Positions 36,401 through 47,307 of a DNA stretch of 64,000 bases are shown here, piece by piece. The notes below the pieces were generated by a model. That model worked only from the letters and a program-made list of their open reading frames with translations. It was not told the origin of the DNA and did not search any database. Positions within the stretch are counted from its first letter, which is position 1; each line of letters begins with the position of its first letter. The stretch is from Crocodylus rhombifer. Taxonomy: Eukaryota; Chordata; Crocodylia; Crocodylidae. The stretch is from contig JAVSML010000998.1 in assembly GCA_038503035.1 (NCBI GenBank), positions 186,001-250,000 of the forward strand. Reading direction: 5' to 3'. Position numbers and translations under genes: made by a program.

Positions 36401-36454
36401 GATAAGAACAATGGGTAGACACCAAAACTGTCTATGTATGTGGGGTGGGGGGGA

Positions 36455-36665
36455 GAGACCTTTTAATTAGAGTGCTTCCCAGATTGCCACTCTAATTAAA
36501 ACAACTCACTGTTACATGCATTTCAAAATAGCTGCTGGATGCATTGTCTAAAGTTCATTCAACAAGGTTTGGATAAAGCACCACCACAGACATTTTGAAA
36601 TGCACGTGGGCTTTATGCGTGTGACAGTGAGGTGACACTGGAGCATTCTAGTTAGACCATGAACA
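36455..36665. repeat. MITE with two perfect hairpins
   Basis: TTTTAATTAGAGTG (36461-36474) pairs exactly with 36488-36501. TGCATTTCAAAAT (36517-36529) pairs exactly with 36592-36604. The first stem has the same TTTTAATTAGAG core as the third hairpin of the element at 24.3 kb. No protein is encoded. Confidence 0.65.
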
Positions 36666-36669
36666 AGGT

Positions 36670-38315
36670 TGTCTATAGGTATCCCAACATAAAGTTTAGC
36701 CTTGCAAAGCTGAAATGTGGAATGGAGATAATGAAAAGCAAGAAATAGCACAACTCTTTTTAAATGAGAGACTATTTAATTTTTAAGCATAAATAAAAAC
36801 TTTATCTTCATGATCCAGTATTTCTTATATCAATCATTTACTAATGAAAATGAAATATAGTAAGATCCATAAAAGGTGGAGGCAAAAATGAAGGACATTC
36901 AAAAGATATGGCAACAGTTTGTCAAGTCAATTTATGAGTAAGGAGTGTAGAAACTTCTTAGGTAGTTTTAAGCCCCAAATCAAGTACTCGCCATTCTAAG
37001 TATGACACACAAAAATTGTAAAGAGAACTTGAAAGGAAGGCTTAGGAGCAAAGGGAAAAAAGGGAGAGCAGTGAGACAGCAAGTAGAGAAAGGCTCAAAA
37101 CTGCCATTTTTTCACAATGTTTGAAATGCAAAGCATCTCAGCATTAAAAAAAGGTTTAGGCCTCCCTCACTTCTTGCAGATAAGTTTGAAAATGGGACCC
37201 CAGTGCCCACTGAAGTTTCAGAAACCAAATTCTAAATAAAAACATGGGCTCAACAGGTATAATTTTGAAAAATCTCATGATTTCCAAGCCAGTCTTTTTG
37301 GGGCTTTAATCATGATTTTTTGGTTACATGGAGTCATCAATAATTTGTTTAGTATAGTGTTGCAAGTAGGGCTTGGCTTTTGTGTCTGTGGCTACCTTCA
37401 GATTTGCCCTATTGGAAGTCATGATCTATTTTCGCTGCTTCCTGCCAAGACCTTGGATCAAATTTTTGTGAATGCTGTAGACACCTGTATGTATGGAAAA
37501 GAAACCTCTGATTCTAGAAATTAAATCTCAAGAGAAATCTGATATTTGGTGCCAGTCCTATGAGAAACAACCCCAGTACATAATGGAAAGATTAGACTTC
37601 TGTAGGTGGTTTTTCTATCTAGAACAGAAGCAGCGAGTTTGGCTGTTTTCCGAGGCTGATATCCAAAACTAATTGAAATTGATGGGTTTCATTCCACAGA
37701 TTTCTTCAGATTCTGGATCAGGTCCTAAACAGACTGAAATGCTTAATCCTGCACTGTGATGATAAATGGTTCTTTTCCACTTAAGTCTGAGTAAGAATCA
37801 AGGCTGAACTACTGTGGTTTTGCAGCATCAACAGCCAATAGATCAAAAGACTGGATTAAAATACAAATACTTTGGGGAAAAAACAAACAAATCTTGTATA
37901 GTTTTTAAAAAACAAAGATACGTTGTTTTAAGGCATGCCAGCATGTAGCACAACCCCTCCCTTTAACATTACAAACACAAAAACAGCAAGAGGATTTCTA
38001 TACTTAGAGATTCATGTTTTTAAAAAGCATTATATTGTAGCACAATATGGTTCTGACTGTGCGACTTTTTACTTGCACATGGACCCAAGCAGCATGTGGA
38101 GACTTATTTTTTGTAATTTACCTTAGCACAGAGACCCTAAGGATCCTACGCTATAAAACAGGCTTCAGGATCAGGGTTTCAGTTAGTATTTAAGGTGTCT
38201 TTGTAATCTAATGTTCTTTGCTACTGTGTAAGATGTGGTGCTTGGATTTATTTATTAATGAAAAATCTCCCTTCCACACTGATTTTTATTCTGTCTCTAA
38301 GTGTAAATAAATCAT
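36670..38315. other. Unique-looking AT-rich DNA
   Basis: No repeat family or exon recognised. Open frames at 37312-37524 and 37935-38126 lack domain or splice support. Confidence 0.4.
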
Positions 38316-38317
38316 CA

Positions 38318-38402
38318 GGTTGGGGATAGTCCTGCTTTGAGCAGAGGTTGGACTAGATGACCTCCTGAGGTCTTCCAGCCCTAATTTTCTATGATTCTGT
38401 GT
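38318..38402 (+). mobile_element. CR1 3'-end fragment
   Basis: A short piece with GGTTGGACTAGATGACCTCC, TGAGGTCTTCCAGCCCTA and a TTTTCTATGATTCTGTG tail, the typical CR1 3' end in sense orientation. Confidence 0.85.
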
Positions 38403-39064
38403 TTCTAGGTTTTGTCTGAAAATGTAGCACTGTGGAGATTAGGATACACAAAACCAGAGTTGTACCTGGGAAATAAAGTCTATTTTTTTTTTTTAATTTA
38501 CCCCCCAAACCTAGAAATTTGTGTGAATAGTGCTTCTGAGTTCACCAAGGCAGCTCGTTAGTGTGGCTACCCATACAAGCGTCTGAAAGAAAATGCTTCG
38601 GATCAGGATCCTCAAACTGGCTTCATGCCGATTGACCCCTTTGAGGATTTTTTGTGTGCATCTGTGGGAAAAGATTTTCTCTCTCAAAATGCCTTTTAAA
38701 CAGAAAATGGCTTTGACCCGGGCTATGTTTTAATGGCAGCACTGTGGGAGGAAAAATAGCCAAGAAATAAACTTGTTTCAGGCAGCTGCTAGTTTGCTTC
38801 TTTCGGGTTTCCTCCAAGCCTCATTTTTAACTTAGGATGGCTTCATTTGGAAGCCCAATGCTGGGAATACACTCTTGCAGTCTTCCAACAGGGAAGGAAA
38901 ACAGGAGCAAATCGTGGACGGCTGCTCCGGAGAGCTCAACTTCTGTCCTTCAAAGATTTCCTTGTGGTCCCGTCCCCTCCTTCCTTCCAAGATTTCTTTC
39001 TCCCCCGACGCTCCGAAGTCCCCCTTCCCTCCTGGTCCCGCTTTCAGCCCTTTGCTTCTCTTCG

Positions 39065-39130
39065 CACCCTCCCTTTTGCTTCAGAGAGACCAGTCAGTTG
39101 CTTGCCCCCCACCCTCCCTTTTGCTTCAGA
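39065..39130 (+). repeat. 21-bp direct repeat, 45-bp period
   Basis: A 21-base pyrimidine-rich unit ending in TTTTGCTTCAGA occurs exactly at 39065-39085 and again at 39110-39130. It lies just upstream of the CpG island. It may be a small regulatory duplication or only chance tandem duplication. Confidence 0.8.
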
Positions 39131-39369
39131 CTGGCTGGCTGAAGCAGTGGCTGCTTGTGGGGCGGAAGAGCAAGAGGGCCACTCCCAACCTGCCCCTTCC
39201 ACCTCTCCTCTGCGGGCTGTCCCGAGCCTGAAGTTGGGTCCGGGAGCGACCGCAGAGCTCGGGACGGGCTGGGGAGGAGGGGGAGGGAGGCCCATTTCCA
39301 GGCCCGGATTGGCTCCGGCCCCGCACGTGAGGCTGCACTCGCGCCTCTGGGCTGGCGGCTGCCGAGGCT

Positions 39370-39523
39370 CAGTGTGAGTGAGGCGGAGGCGGGAGCCGGA
39401 GACTTCCCAGGAGCCGCGCGGTGGCAGCGGCAGCGGCAGCGGCAGCGGCGGCGGCGGAGCGCGGGAGCCCCGAGGCGCAGCGCAGCGGGTACGAGCCGGA
39501 GCCGGAGCCGGACGGGAACGCAG
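39370..39523 (+). other. Putative non-coding first exon
   Basis: A leader-like sequence carries a (GCAGCG)n tract and ends in ...GGAACGCAG followed by GTCGGT, a usable though not optimal splice donor at 39524. An alternative donor is GTGAGTGAGG at about 39373. No ATG opens a convincing frame before the donor. The alanine-rich frame from 39421 starts at GTG, not ATG. I therefore read it as 5' untranslated. The start position is only a guess from motif spacing, and the gene is not identified. Confidence 0.4.
39423..39457 (+). repeat. (GCAGCG)n / (GCG)n tract
   Basis: Four GCAGCG-type units grade into a GCG run. Such tracts are common in 5' untranslated leaders of CpG-island genes and tend to vary in length. 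Confidence 0.85.
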
Positions 39524-39960
39524 GTCGGTCGGATGGTCCCGGAGTCGCTCCGGCGGGCGCGGCGCGGTGCCTCCGGTGCGGGGGATGCCCCGGGGCTGGG
39601 CTGCTGCGGGCCCCAGAGTTCATCGTGAAGCCCGTCCCGCGAAGGGCTTGGGCGGGGGGTTGTGCCGAGGCAGCCTCGTGTTGGCTCCGGCTCCTCCGGG
39701 ACGATCCCGGGTGGTGCGCGGGGAGCCGGATCGGCTGGGACGGGAGTTGTCCCGCGGGCTCCCGGCTCCTCCCCCCGGCGGCCGCTCCTGCCGCGCGGGG
39801 CCGCCGGCCCCTTCCCCCGGGCTCTGCCCTGGCTGCGGCTGCTGAAGTTTTCGCGGCTGATACGTGGGATCCGAGGCATGTTGGCACCCGAGCCTGTGGG
39901 GGGAGGCTTTGATCAAAGGTTTCTCACCCCCCCACCTTAATTGGCGATCCTGCGTTGTTA

Positions 39961-42214
39961 CTCAACAAACGGGTCAAGGGAGTTCTGCCTCCCCAGCCGG
40001 CGCCAGGCTTCTGTGCCAGGAGCAGGACAGCAGCCAAACGTGGAGTTGGGGGCTACTTCGTGCAGCTCAACAACCAGGGTCAGAGGCCGCCTCATCCTTG
40101 CCACTTTGGACATTGTGATGTTTCAGCAAAAGTCACCTTGAGCGGCCACCGAATAGTCAGCCCCCCGTGAAGTTGCTTGGGCCCTGTTTGTTTCTGATGC
40201 CATTCAGCCAGGAGATGGACCGAGAGTTAGCTGCCCTCCCAAGTTTTGCTTCTCTCTAAAGCCCATTTCCGTGTTGTCCTGTACTGTAACAAGGGGTGCA
40301 CTGGTCCGAGGCACTGCAGGGCGGTGTGTCCCTGAAAAACCCTGTCGTTTTGCTCCACCCCTCTCCCTTTTCGCCTTCTCTCAAAAGAAACAGTTTTCCT
40401 TTTATGGTTGGCATCACTTGGATGGCTCTCTTTAATCATTGTCCCCTGTAAGTCCCAATTTATCTTTCAGGAGCTTCTTTAGCCCTTGTTTTATTTGGAG
40501 GCAGGGAGAGTCCCATTGCTTTTGATTGCATGAATCAGATCAACAGTCAACACGCGCTGCCTCCAGATACTTCGACACACTTGTCTTTCAGGAATTGCTG
40601 TTCACGGGATGCGAGCAATACTGGCATTCAGTATTCTCCTGTTCAGCATCACTAGACAATAGATCCAGATCCTTCCCCTCCCTTCTGAACTGAAAGCTAG
40701 GCATTGCATTATTTTGATTCTCCTCTAGTAGCTGTATCTAGTCAAGGCTGCGACTCGCAGCCATAGAGTAGGTCACCGTGACCTCCCATCTCTTTTTGGC
40801 CATTTAGCTCTCACAGGAGAGAAACAGAGCAGAGAACTTCTACCTGGGCCATGAGACACTGAATTGGCAAGAGTCAGAGGTTTCTTTTCCACCTCTGCAG
40901 TCTTTCTATTTTTCACCATTGTGGAATTACAAGTTGAAGCAACAATTATGTCTCTCTTTCACCTTGGAAAGAGTCACGAAGAAAACTCTGTCTTGTTGCT
41001 TATGAATGAAAATAGTCAAAATGGGAAGCTGATTCAATTTTGCCAAGGTGAGGTAGCTGCTGCTTGAGGCTAGGGAAGGATAAGTGCAGATGTAGAAACC
41101 ATTGCCTCTAGGAATTATTCCAAAAATCAGATTTCCTCAAGTGCTGATTAATCTATTTGCCTGCTAGGGAAAAGGCCTTTTAAACTAAAGTAGTTTAGGG
41201 CCTTAGGAAATAGTTCAGAATAGGTTATGGAAGAGCTATTCCTCACCAGCTCTGCTCCTAGATGTTACTGTGAGCCTTTGTAATTTGGTTTAGTTTGGAA
41301 GTCATTTAAGCTAAAGAGCAAACATGCCCATTTTTTTATTGTGTCCATGTAGGGAATAAGTCCAAAATTGCTCTGGCACTTTAATTTCACACCTTGCCTT
41401 ATTTTGCAAAAGCTTCCCCATGCAGACTTTGTTCCTCTGTGGCAAATTAAGTTACAGCAAACTAGAGCCACTGTACTCTTGAATGAGAAGAGCCACGGGG
41501 GGAATTTAACATGATTTAATTTGTGCACATTGATTTCACATCTTCATTTGGTTCATCTCAACTTTCCAGAGTGTTTCCCCAGTAGACTTGGTCTTTGCAT
41601 TTACAGTTGTTTGCATTCAAAACTAAACGACAACTAGCTGGCAAGAAAGTAGGTGATGATGTGTATTTATGAAAAGGCCAGAAATAAATAAGGGTCCCCC
41701 CCCTCCCCCCCCCAAATATTCTTGTGATCTTTAGACTCGGTATAGCATATTTCCCTACAAGGAAAATTAATTTCAAAATCCTTTATTTTTTAAATAATTG
41801 GCTGGCCAGGATATTTTTGTGGTATACTTTGATTTATAGTATTCACTGACAGATTTTCTCTTATGACGTTTTTACATTTTTTATATTTTGTGGAGTTGAA
41901 CTTTGTAAACAAGTGAAATGTTATCTAATAAATGTTTAGTTATTGTATTGTTGTTGTTATCTTTAAGAAGTTATACTCAGGAGCTCAGAGAGTGAGGGCA
42001 TTGTTTTAATTTTACTCTCTAAACAAACAAGATCCATTGTCTCCATGGAATATACTTGGCTTCCATAATGTGGTGAATAAATTCTCTACTGTGCTGAATC
42101 TAGAGAGAAATAGCTAAGATTACTTCTGTCAATCTGATTTTTGGTGTATTATGGAGCTGTCAAAGTAATAGTGGATTTGTTCTTTTTCTTTCTTGTCCTT
42201 TCTTTTGCAACTAG
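39961..42214 (+). other. Probable first intron, no internal feature seen
   Basis: G+C falls off gradually after the CpG island. No repeat family was recognised between about 40.2 and 42.2 kb. A C-run (41697-41713) interrupts otherwise AT-rich DNA. Calling this an intron depends on the promoter orientation above. Confidence 0.35.
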
Positions 42215-42242
42215 AGCATTTGCACTTCAAGGAGGTGTCCAG
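42215..42242 (+). other. Candidate 28-nt micro-exon
   Basis: A long polypyrimidine tract (about 42181-42208) and AACTAG precede the segment, and CAG|GTAAGG follows it, so both splice signals are near consensus. The length is not a multiple of three, which would suit an untranslated exon or a frame-shifting coding one. It lies 2.7 kb downstream of the putative first exon on the same strand. No homology can be judged from 28 bases. Confidence 0.3.
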
Positions 42243-42251
42243 GTAAGGTAA

Positions 42252-42578
42252 TTATTGGCAGTGTTGAATAGGAATGTTTGCATCCTGGTTTGATATGGCT
42301 TTTCCTAGGGTTTGTCTTAGAAGTAGAGGGCTCTCTCTTATTCCTGGTATCACAGTCCACAGGAGTTTTTTATAGATGGTATATGTGGGGCAGACAGTGT
42401 CACCCAAGAGTTTCTTTAAATCCCTTGTTCTTAGATTGAGTCTTTTGGCATTGATGTGAGGTTCAAGTAGTAGGAGTGTGGAATCACTTACTAAATCTTT
42501 GCGTCTCAAATCAGATATTCTGAAGAGTTCATAAATCCACTTGGATGGTGGACTGCTAAGCGCACTGATCCTACACAT
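42252..42578 (-). pseudogene. Unrecognised ORF, possibly a LINE relic
   Basis: A 108-codon minus-strand frame has a more protein-like composition than most open frames here. It contains EPHINAKRLNLRTRDLKK, then PTYTIYKKLLWTVIP and LLLRQTLGKAISNQD. The pattern 'IYK.LL ... LR..LGK.IS..D' is loosely reminiscent of the C-terminal part of L1-type ORF2 proteins, but this is from memory of the family style and not an alignment. It could equally be chance. It sits immediately right of the candidate micro-exon, on the opposite strand. Confidence 0.22.
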
Positions 42579-42939
42579 GTGAATTTAAATTAGGCAGTGA
42601 ATCTTCTGCACTAACTTTTTTCCCCCAGATCGACAAATAATTGAGAGCTAGAGACACAGCCTGAAGGAAAAGCCAAGATCTTATCAATACTAATAAATGT
42701 CAGCTAATTTTTAACTAGTTTGTTTTAGTTTTTTTAAAGAAAATCATAGAAGTAGATTTAAAAAAAATAGGATACAACTAACCAAATATTCTGCAAATGG
42801 GCATTGTATTCTGAATAAATTCTCCAAACTTCTTGCCTGTAGGGCAAGCCTTACTGCCTTACTCCCAGGAATGGCAGCTAATTTTGATTTTCTAAGATAC
42901 CATAACAGAAATGACTTCTGATTTCTTAGGAAGGACAGG

Positions 42940-43015
42940 TTCTGTGTATTTTCAAGATTATATCTATATCTATATCTCTCGATTGATTGATCGATAGGTA
43001 TAGATATACTGTATA
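42940..43015. repeat. ATCTAT / GATT simple repeats
   Basis: Tandem TATATC units followed by GATTGATTGATCGAT and TATAGATATACTGTATATAG form a low-complexity, partly palindromic tract. Confidence 0.7.
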
Positions 43016-43201
43016 TAGCAAAAGTAAATTTTTGAAGGGCATTCACTAGACAAGTTTAATAAACTAATATAATCTAAAATAGCTGAGTTGTTTCTTTTTG
43101 CAGCTAAACCAAGTATTTGAACAATAGCTCTTCCTTTAAAGCCTTTTATGATTAAATGATTTAATCTGGTATTTAGTGAAGGTATGCTCCTTTCTCTAAT
43201 A

Positions 43202-44129
43202 CAGGGGTGGGTAAAATATGGCCCGTGGGCTGGATTTGGCCTGCCAGGCCATTCTGTCCAGCCCGTGGGACTCCTAAAAAAAATTTAGAAAATATTTATC
43301 TGTTTCTGACTACCTGTGAAAGATGACAGGAGCCAGGGGCAGTAGGACGCGGAGGAGCAGGAGGCAGGAGCCCAGCCCTGTCCACTCTCAGCTATTTTCC
43401 TGCTTCCTGCCCCTGCCCTGCTCCAGCACCCCGTGGCTCCTGGCTGCATGACTGGACGGGGCAGCACGGTCCCACACCAGTACGGGAGCGGTGTGCACGC
43501 ACGCAGGCAGGGGCAGAGTGTGTGTGTATGCATGTAGGCAGGGTGTGTGTGTGTATGTGCATGCGTGTAGGTGGGGGCAGAGTGTGTGTGCTTGTAGGGT
43601 GAGTCCCACATGCATACCCCACCATACACATGCATCCACACGCACTCACACCCGTGCCACCCACCCCCCACACCCCATGTAGCCATACAAACATCCACAT
43701 GCTCCCTCACCCTACATATGCGCCCACAGCTCCCTACATAACTATACTCATCCCCCCAACATGCAAGAGTAAGACTTAATTTTTAGTTATTATGCAGTCA
43801 TCTGTATGCACACTACACAAACACAAGTAAACCAGGGCAAAAATCTTTTTTGAAATTAAATTAATGTTTTAGATGTTTGCTTTTTAGAATATATTTTGGT
43901 ATTTTTCTGGTTCCGAGATGACAAAACCCCTTGCTGAAAGGAGTATTTCCAGGGGTAAGGGGAGAGACTTTTGTTGGCAAAGGTCAGGAGCTAGGGGGTG
44001 GGACTTCTGGTCCCAAGATGGTGACCAGGGGGTGGGGCACCTGTCAAGGGGCGGAGCTACCATGTGGCCCTTGACAGCTTGCCAAAACTCCGTAAGCGGC
44101 CCTCTGCCCAAAATAATTGTCCACCCCTG
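43202..44129. mobile_element. hAT transposon, non-autonomous (928 bp)
   Basis: The left end is CAGGGGTGGGTAAAATATGG and the right end, reverse-complemented, is CAGGGGTGGACAATTATTTT, so the terminal inverted repeat is clear. CTCTAATA lies exactly outside both ends (43194-43201 and 44130-44137), a perfect 8-bp target duplication diagnostic of hAT. The plus strand also carries ATGGCCCGTGGGC and GGCCTGCCAGGCC near the left end, typical of this terminus type. No transposase frame survives. The centre is a GT-rich stretch facing a CA-rich one. Confidence 0.93.
43512..43690. repeat. GT-rich and CA-rich facing tracts
   Basis: Within the hAT element, (GT)n-like sequence at about 43512-43600 is followed by (CA)n-like sequence at about 43605-43690. 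The two can pair as a long imperfect hairpin and may also adopt Z-DNA. All open frames here come from the simple repeat. Confidence 0.65.
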
Positions 44130-45009
44130 CTCTAATATGTACATACAGTTGCAGCTCCAATTAATTTTGGCACAATTTTTTGTTTGTGATATTCTTTGTT
44201 TCTCATTGTCAGACATTAAAGTTGAAATTATGTTTTACTTCATTCATTATGTTAGAGACTGTGTTGGGAAAGAACTCTAAGAGGTGGTCTAATGAAAGTC
44301 TTTTGGGTGCAAGATTAAGAACAACAGGAGAGCCAATACTTCGTTTTTATCTAGTCCCTTGCAAATATTACATCCTTCTGAAGGATTTTATTAGTATCTA
44401 ATTTTGGTGCCCAAATGTCTTGACATGGTGAGATTGTGGGTTACTTTGAATCTTCATGTTTCATATGAATGGTTTATCCGTACTTTAAATGGTATGGGGA
44501 GATGGAAGGAAGAAGGGGAGCAAGAGAGCGGATTAATAAAACCAAAAAAACCCAATGAGACATCTTTGGTTCTAATAGTCTTCACTCTGTTTTAAAAAGT
44601 AGCCTCTAGCATAATAAAAAGATGAGCTTGCATACTGACATGTGGTATGGGCACCAATTGGCTGTACATCATGAACCTGTAGGCTCTTGACACAAAATGT
44701 TATGAAATACTGAAGCAAAATGTATGAGAGAATTGAACTAGGTGACTACTGTTTTCTGCTTTCTAAACCCTATTCTTTTCCTAATTGTGGACATTTCTAA
44801 TATCTCTGTTGGACTGTCTTAAACATGTATTTTGTGGGAGGTAACTCTTGCTTTACCAAAAGTGGCTTTACCTGCGTGAAATTTCCAAATGTGAGTAATA
44901 CTCGAGGTTTTATAATGAATCATATGTGTTGAGAATAAAGACGGAATCCAATTAATAGATGCGGGCAGGCATATGACGCATCTAGACGAATGCAAAGCAC
45001 AAGTAGACA

Positions 45010-45265
45010 GATTCAGGTTGGGTCTAGTTTTTGCACAAATTTGCACTAATGCAGTTAAACCCATCTCATTAATGTGGTACTTGGATTCTTGTTTTAGTGT
45101 GTTTTTATATCAGTTTAGATTAAACCTGGTGCAAAGCCAGTTAGATTAAACTGAAATAAGCCTGAGTCAAGTGAGACTACTATCACCTGTGTAGTGATTT
45201 AAACAAATTGATTTGAAACTGCAGTGTAAACTTAAACTGGTGCAGTTCTGCCCGTAGATAAATCG
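45010..45265. repeat. Possible MITE with TTTAAAC/AATTTGA motifs
   Basis: Repeated and inverted pieces such as GCAGTTAAACC, CAGTTTAGATTAAACCTGG, CCAGTTAGATTAAACTG and AAACTGGTGCAGTTCTG give the stretch a foldback character. Ends and duplications were not defined. Confidence 0.3.
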
Positions 45266-45799
45266 TGTTTTAATTGCAGAATGTGAATGGATCATATTCT
45301 TGTAACCATGCTTTGTCTCTTCCTTTGCCACCATGGGTTAACTGGTAATTATACCTCTCTCTGCCTTTTCCTGTAACCTTTTTGGTCAGTGAGCCTTCAG
45401 TCTGTCTCTCCTTCACAGCCCTGTCACTTCCCAGGTTCATTTGATACTTTGACAAACAGTACTGGCTGCAATTCCTCTCATCACCTGTATATACCTTACC
45501 CATACACATACCTGTAGTATCTTTCCAGCCTCATTCAGCTACATTGTTGACAAGTGCCTGTTCCATGTTCTGTCTTTACACTTTTCCAGTATTGCCTTTT
45601 GAAGAAAAAAAGTGTGCTTTCAGCTTCCACTGTGGAAACTCCCTTTCTCTTTCACTTTGGTGATTGCTACTGATGGAAATATCCTTTGCGGATATTAGCA
45701 GGCCTTCTTTCTGTTATTTGCTGTTCTTTTCTGGTAACTCAACATAGAGCGTGCATTGTCTTCCTTGCCTCTGAATTTAAAGAGTTAGGACTGGCATAA

Positions 45800-45845
45800 T
45801 TCTCTTCTACTAAAAAAAAAGAAAAAAAAAAAAAGAAAAAAGGGG
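45800..45845 (+). repeat. A-rich low-complexity tract
   Basis: A run of A interrupted by single G residues follows CTACT. No retroposon body was recognised upstream of it. Confidence 0.7.
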
Positions 45846-45849
45846 GAAT

Positions 45850-47300
45850 TATGGACAGATTAACACCAAACTGACACAGTAGCTCATTTATTTTCTAGGG
45901 CCAGTGCAGCAAACTGTCAATGTTGTATGAAAAGGACTTTAGAATTCTTGCTGTAGTATAATCATTTTGGAGGCGTGAGGACCAATGTCTTAGCACCCGT
46001 GTGTGTGTGTCTGAAAACTTTTACAAATTGTGTTAAGGAGAAATCCAAATTTTCCTTCATTGTGGGTCACCTGATAATATAACCCACCCTGAAGAAATTT
46101 GCTTCCAATACTTTCTTGTTTCTGGAAGGCTGAAAACACCATTCCCAAGGGGAATTTAAGGACAAAGTGGGTTTGATGGAGCAGAGTTGGGCGTGGAAGA
46201 GAGGTGCAGTCAGCAAACAAACCGATACTCAGCTGGTGAACAACTCCAGAGTTGTTGTAGACTGGCCTTCAAGCTGGGACCTGGAAGATGATTTCCCCCC
46301 ACCTCCCTCTTTTAACTCAAGCCTGAGCCCAAACTTCCATAGTAGTAAGAGAGAACTGGGGTCATGGTATCTTATACACAACTGAGGTCTGTTATATTTG
46401 GTTTTACTTCAGAAGGGAGAAGAGTAAGTTTCAGAATGGAGTTTGTTGCTTGAATATATGAACATACATTACGAAGGCAAAATCTGAGGCTTTGCGTTTT
46501 CATGGTTCAGGTTATAAAAATATTTCCAAGCAGGGTTAGGAAAGAACTTCATAAATTATACAATGCCATTTTACACGCATGCCTCAGTCTTCTTGATGCT
46601 TACCAGTCTTGCTCTGACTTTTTTCACTGGTACAGTGCTGGTCTGTTTTCTAAAGCTGCAAGTTGTGCTGGGTTGTGTTGTGTGTGGTTTGTTTGTTTTT
46701 TAAATTTTAATTAGCACCTAAATGTGCTAGATGGTAATGCCCACATCACAAACCTTCTATTTTATTTTAAACGTAGGCAAACACTTCTATTTGAAAACTG
46801 GGAAACATCAGGTTCAAGCTCCTTAAAATCTCCTTGTTGCGAGTGTCATTTTTACTCTCAATTTTCAAACATGGTAGTCTATATTATCATCTTAACTGTG
46901 TCACAGAGGGCTTTTTATTATTTTTTTTAGATCTTGTAACTGGGTATAATTCATACCCTCCATGGTCTTTTAACAACAATTAAAACCAGCTTACCATATG
47001 CAAATGGATCCTCTCCTCTGGTTTTTGATATTTTTGTTTTTTTGAGATAAGTCAGGAAGTGGGCCTTTCAGAGGATGAATGCTTGAAGTCACATCTTTGT
47101 CAAATTAGCTTAAACTGAGGTCACTTAGTATCTCATAGGTAGCATCTTTTATCACAGGGTTATTTCAGTGGTTGTTGATCTTCAAGTGTGCTTGCTTGTC
47201 TTTCCTCATACCTCACTCTTTGCTTTGGCTTCAGGCCAAGGGACAGCTGGTATTAACCATAGTGTGCTGCTACCAGTGTAGGGTGTTTTGTGCAGTTAAT
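45850..47300. other. Unique-looking DNA, no feature seen
   Basis: Short open frames occur (46167-46385, 46502-46714), with no domain or reliable splice context. Confidence 0.4.
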
Positions 47301-47307
47301 ACTGTTC

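Larger units (their letters stand above)
39150..39960 (+). promoter_or_regulatory. CpG island, probable gene promoter
   Basis: This is the only long stretch in the window with high G+C and frequent CpG, which elsewhere is depleted as in normal methylated vertebrate DNA. Promoter-type motifs are present: an inverted CCAAT box GATTGGC at 39307-39313, an E-box CACGTG at 39324-39329 and a GC box GGGCGGGG at 39650-39657. No TATA box is seen, as is usual for CpG-island promoters. The order CCAAT, E-box and then a (GCAGCG)n leader favours transcription to the right from about 39.35-39.42 kb. A divergent leftward transcript cannot be excluded. Open frames on both strands here are products of GC bias. 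Confidence 0.8.

Noticed and set aside
39094..39879. 261-codon minus-strand open frame in the CpG island
   Set aside because: The composition is Arg/Pro/Gly/Ser-rich low complexity, as expected from GC-rich DNA, and no domain is recognisable.
39421..39912. Alanine-rich 163-codon frame in the CpG island as the N-terminus of a protein
   Set aside because: It starts at GTG, the alanine run comes from the (GCAGCG)n tract, and several other frames on both strands are equally open because of GC bias.
43285..43710. His/Thr-rich frames
   Set aside because: They are translations of GT/CA simple repeats within a hAT element.
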